A stretch of DNA of 64,000 nucleotides, from assembly GCF_000504245.1 (NCBI RefSeq), contig NZ_KI632509.1:4429502-4493501 (forward strand). The letters run 5' to 3'. Within the stretch, counting starts at the first letter, position 1. Each line of letters begins with the position of its first letter. The translations under genes and the position numbers were made by a program. Positions 61,256 through 64,000 of this stretch are shown here, piece by piece. The stretch is from Haloechinothrix halophila YIM 93223 (GTDB lineage: Bacteria > Actinomycetota > Actinomycetes > Mycobacteriales > Pseudonocardiaceae). The notes beneath the pieces are model-generated. The model saw only the letters and a list, made by a program, of their open reading frames with translations. It was not told where the DNA came from and searched no databases.

Positions 61256-63526
61256 GTGCTCATAACGCTGATCCTTGGCCTGCTCATGACCGTGGTCGGT
61301 CTTGGGTTCGCGGCCAAGCGCGTGCTGTGGCTGAAGAACCTGATCATGTCCGGCCAGCCGGCCCCTGGCAGGACGGACGGCGCTGGCGAGCGCGTCAAGG
61401 CGCACCTGCTTGAGGTCTTCGGTCAGCGCAAGCTCCTGAAATGGTCGATACCCGGACTGGCGCACTTCTTCACCTTCTGGGGCTTCGTCATCCTCGCCAC
61501 GGTCTACCTCGAGGCCTACGGAGCGCTGTTCGACAAGTCGTTCGCCATCCCACTGGTCGGTGACTGGGCGGCACTCGGTTTCCTGCAGGACTTCATCGCG
61601 GTCGCGGTGTTCGCCTCGCTGGTGGTGTTCACCGTGATCCGGCTGCGCCAAGCGCCCGAGCGCCAGCAGCGCGCGTCCCGGTTCTACGGCTCGCACCTCG
61701 GCGGAGCGTGGATCACGCTGTTCATGATCTTCAACGTCATCTGGACGATGTTCCTGTTCCGGGGCGCGGCCTCGGCGGCGGGCCACTTCCCGTACGACAG
61801 CGGCGCGTTCGTCTCGCTCGGCGTCGGCAACCTGTTGGAGCCGCTGGGTGAGGACGTCAACTTCGTGCTCGACCGAGTCGGCCTGCTCGCCCACATCGGC
61901 GTGATGCTGGCGTTCCTGATCTTCGTGCTGCACTCCAAGCACCTGCACATCTTCCTCGCGCCGATCAACGTCACGGTCAAGCGCATGCCGGACGGCCTCG
62001 GCCCACTGCTGCCGATGGAGTCCGACGGCAAGCAGATCGACTTCGAGGACCCCGACGAGGACGCCATCTTCGGTCGCGGCAAGGTTGAGGACTTCACCTG
62101 GAAGGGCCTGCTCGACTTCGAGACCTGCACCGAGTGTGGCCGGTGTCAGAGCCAGTGTCCTGCGTGGAACACCGGCAAGCCGCTCTCGCCGAAGCTCGTG
62201 ATCATGGACCTGCGTGATCACCTCAACGCCAAGGCGCCGTACCTGATCGAAGGCAAGGAAGCGCCCGAGGAAGGCTCGGTCACCATCGAGCCGAACGGGC
62301 ACAACGGCCACGGCGTGCCGGAGTCCGGCTTCGAACGGGTGATGGGCTCCGGTCCGGACCAAGCCGCACGCCCGCTGGTCGGTACGGCCGAGCAGGGCGG
62401 CGTGATCGACCCGGATGTGCTGTGGGCGTGCACCTCCTGCGGTGCCTGCGTCGAGCAGTGCCCGGTCGACATCGAGCACGTCGACCACATCATCGACATG
62501 CGCCGCTACCAGGTCATGATCGAGTCGGAGTTCCCCAGTGAGCTGGGCACCCTGTTCCGCAACATGGAGAACAAGGGCAATCCGTGGGGCCAGAACAACT
62601 CCGAGCGGATGGACTGGGCCAAGGAACTGGACTTCGAGGTCCCGGTCTTGGATGCCGCTGCCGGGGAGTCCTTGGACCCCGACACCGAGTACCTGTTCTG
62701 GATCGGCTGCGCGGGCGCGTTCGATGACAACGCGAAGAAGACCGTGCAGGCCACGGCGGAGCTGCTGAACCTGGCGGGCGTGAAATACGTGACGCTCGGC
62801 AAGGAGGAGACCTGCACGGGCGACTCCGCGCGCCGGGCTGGCAACGAGTTCCTGTTCCAGATGATGGCGCAGCAAACCGTCGAGATGCTGAACAGCGTGT
62901 TCGAGAACCGCGAGCCGGTGCAGCGCAAGATCGTCACCACCTGCCCGCACTGCCTGAACACGCTCGGCAGGGAGTACCCGCAGTTGGAGGGCCACTACGA
63001 GGTCGTCCACCACACCCAGCTGCTGAACAAGCTGGTGCGGGACGGCAAGCTCACCCCGGTCAAGCCGCCCGCCGACGGCGGCGGGCCGTCGGTGACCTAC
63101 CACGACCCGTGCTACCTGGGCAGGCACAACAAGGTCTACTCCCCGCCGCGTGATCTGATCGAGGCGACCGGTATGACCCACGCCGAGATGCCCCGGCACG
63201 CCGATCGCTCGCTGTGCTGCGGCGCGGGCGGCGCGCGGATGTGGATGGAAGAGCACATCGGCAAGCGCATCAACCTGGAGCGCGTCGATGAGGCGATCGA
63301 GACGCTGGGCGCGCAGGGCGACGCCGCCGGCACCGTCGCGACCGGTTGCCCGTTCTGCAAGGTGATGGTCTCCGACGGGCTGACGCAACGCTCCAGCGAG
63401 AACGTCGGCAGCAACGTCGGCGTCAAGGACGTCTCGCAGCTCCTGTTGGAGTCCGTCAAGCGTAACGACAAGACCGCGTCCGCCTCGACGACGTCTGGCG
63501 AGTCGACGTCGGACAGCGACGGCTGA
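61256..63526 (+). CDS. etfD: Membrane Fe-S oxidoreductase (EtfD-like, ETF:menaquinone oxidoreductase type)
   Basis: 756 residues from GTG 61256 with GGAG upstream. Six or so transmembrane helices (about 1-245) form a NarI/HdrE-like cytochrome-b-type membrane domain. Two 4Fe-4S motifs follow: CTECGRCQSQCP (about 287) and CTSCGACVEQCP (about 391). Two CCG domains include TTCPHCLNTLGREYP and DRSLCCGAGGARMWMEE. This is the architecture of Rv0338c/EtfD, which passes electrons from EtfBA to menaquinone. Proximity to etfBA (1.1 kb) supports the link. The tail is Ser/Thr-rich. Confidence 0.88.
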   Translation: MLITLILGLLMTVVGLGFAAKRVLWLKNLIMSGQPAPGRTDGAGERVKAHLLEVFGQRKLLKWSIPGLAHFFTFWGFVILATVYLEAYGALFDKSFAIPLVGDWAALGFLQDFIAVAVFASLVVFTVIRLRQAPERQQRASRFYGSHLGGAWITLFMIFNVIWTMFLFRGAASAAGHFPYDSGAFVSLGVGNLLEPLGEDVNFVLDRVGLLAHIGVMLAFLIFVLHSKHLHIFLAPINVTVKRMPDGLGPLLPMESDGKQIDFEDPDEDAIFGRGKVEDFTWKGLLDFETCTECGRCQSQCPAWNTGKPLSPKLVIMDLRDHLNAKAPYLIEGKEAPEEGSVTIEPNGHNGHGVPESGFERVMGSGPDQAARPLVGTAEQGGVIDPDVLWACTSCGACVEQCPVDIEHVDHIIDMRRYQVMIESEFPSELGTLFRNMENKGNPWGQNNSERMDWAKELDFEVPVLDAAAGESLDPDTEYLFWIGCAGAFDDNAKKTVQATAELLNLAGVKYVTLGKEETCTGDSARRAGNEFLFQMMAQQTVEMLNSVFENREPVQRKIVTTCPHCLNTLGREYPQLEGHYEVVHHTQLLNKLVRDGKLTPVKPPADGGGPSVTYHDPCYLGRHNKVYSPPRDLIEATGMTHAEMPRHADRSLCCGAGGARMWMEEHIGKRINLERVDEAIETLGAQGDAAGTVATGCPFCKVMVSDGLTQRSSENVGSNVGVKDVSQLLLESVKRNDKTASASTTSGESTSDSDG

Positions 63527-63546
63527 CGGGAAAGGGTTCCGAAACG

Positions 63547-63600
63547 GTGGATCTTGAGGCGTTCTGGTCGCTATAGCAGCCAAAACGCCTCAAGATCCAC
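63547..63600. repeat. Inverted repeat, GATCTTGA family
   Basis: GTGGATCTTGAGGCGTTCTG(G) and its complement at 63580 match in 20 of 21 positions around a 12-base loop, between convergent etfD and the MMPL gene. 16 of 18 bases are shared with the element at 39092. Confidence 0.92.
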
Positions 63601-63618
63601 ACTTCACGTCGTGAGCCG

Positions 63619-64000
63619 CTACCGCCCAGCGCTGACCAGCTCACGCTCCTCGGACTCCGCTGGACCGCGCAGCTTCTCCCCCTCGATGTCGACGCGGGGC
63701 ACGATGCGGTCCAGCCACGCCGGAAGCCACCAGGCCCAGCGGCCGAGCAGCGTCAGCAACGACGGAATGATCACCATCCGGACGATGAAGGCGTCGAAGA
63801 ACACCCCCGCGGCGAGCGCGAAGCCCATCGACCGGGCAGCGATGTCGTCCTCCAGCATGAAGGCGCTGAACACCGAGATCATGATGATCGCGGCGGCCGT
63901 GACGACGCGGGCACCGTGGTGGTACCCGTGCATCATGGCGTCCCTCGGCGAGCGGCCGTGCACGTACTCCTCACGCATCCTGGTCACCAGGAACACCTGG
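63619..64000 (-). CDS. MMPL-family transporter, C-terminal part (5' end outside window)
   Basis: Only the last 127 or so residues are in the window; the frame is still open at the right edge. FLVTRMREEYVHGRSPRDAM is the cytoplasmic loop of RND/MMPL proteins with the Arg-Glu-Glu motif; three helices follow (AAAIIMISVFSAFMLEDD; FALAAGVFFDAFIVRMVIIP; LLTLLGRWAWWLPAWLDRI). MMPL proteins export lipids or siderophores in actinobacteria. The substrate cannot be judged. Confidence 0.9.
   Translation of the reverse strand, partial: QVFLVTRMREEYVHGRSPRDAMMHGYHHGARVVTAAAIIMISVFSAFMLEDDIAARSMGFALAAGVFFDAFIVRMVIIPSLLTLLGRWAWWLPAWLDRIVPRVDIEGEKLRGPAESEERELVSAGR

Noticed and set aside
61229-63583. 784-codon open frame opposite etfD
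   Set aside because: Antisense shadow of a well-supported gene with no family signal.

Overview
The window is about 64 kb of high-GC DNA from an actinomycete, most likely a member of the Pseudonocardiales. That placement is an inference from the coding bias, the many GTG starts, the actinobacterial families present (SPW-repeat, DUF397, PH-domain CFP-6-like, etfD type) and the gene order. From gltX (about 20 kb) to etfBA (about 60 kb) the backbone follows, from memory, the Mycobacterium tuberculosis order Rv2992c-Rv3029c: gltX, FAH-family gene, leuB, serA, ilvC, ilvN, ilvB, CFP-6-like gene, DoxX gene, LppZ-like lipoprotein, gatB, gatA, gatC, ACT-domain gene, ligA, MetE-like gene, mnmA, iscS, acyltransferase pair, etfA, etfB. 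Lineage-specific genes are inserted in it: cimA, a fatty-acid desaturase with a DUF397 gene, ilvD, a choline-betaine cassette, and an EtfD-type oxidoreductase just past etfBA.

Layout. 1-4.1 kb: end of an IclR regulator and a fused hydantoinase/5-oxoprolinase. 4.4-10.2 kb: four exported or membrane proteins (metal-dependent hydrolase, beta-helix protein, anchored protein, trypsin-like protease). 10.3-17.3 kb: two PIG-L deacetylases, a STAS protein, a TetR regulator with a clear operator, RNase Z, a PEBP protein, small proteins, a secreted protein and an SPW membrane protein. 17.4-19.0 kb: a decayed phosphotriesterase pseudogene and an Rpn/PD-(D/E)XK-like gene. 19.1-23.9 kb: tRNA-Glu, tRNA-Gln, a HAD hydrolase, gltX, a flavin monooxygenase and an FAH-family protein. 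24-37 kb: branched-chain amino acid and serine genes (cimA, leuB, serA, ilvBNC, ilvD). 39-42.5 kb: gatCAB. 43.4-49.4 kb: a betI-like regulator divergent from betB-betA-betT. 49.5-58.2 kb: GNAT, ligA, MetE-like, mnmA, iscS and an OlsA/OlsB-like pair. 58.3-63.5 kb: etfBA, an HNH-like orphan and etfD. The window ends inside an MMPL transporter.

Regulation. Two leader-peptide attenuators are readable. The ilvBNC leader is MEQLTSLVLLSRVDA, starting directly at a good promoter and followed by a GC-rich terminator. The cimA leader is MAFYGPVAAIIIRKRAE, with three consecutive Ile codons followed by a terminator with seven Us. Together they suggest that Ile starvation controls the citramalate route and Leu/Val starvation controls acetolactate synthase.

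The most unusual layer is non-coding. Several dispersed short-repeat families occupy gene edges: 21-nt arrays that begin at TAG stop codons; a 33/34-nt repeat that sits, in frame, right after the start codons of betA and a GNAT gene; a 27-nt in-frame array inside the hydantoinase; and several near-perfect long hairpins just past stop codons, mostly between convergent genes. I see no CRISPR array, prophage, insertion sequence or large biosynthetic cluster.
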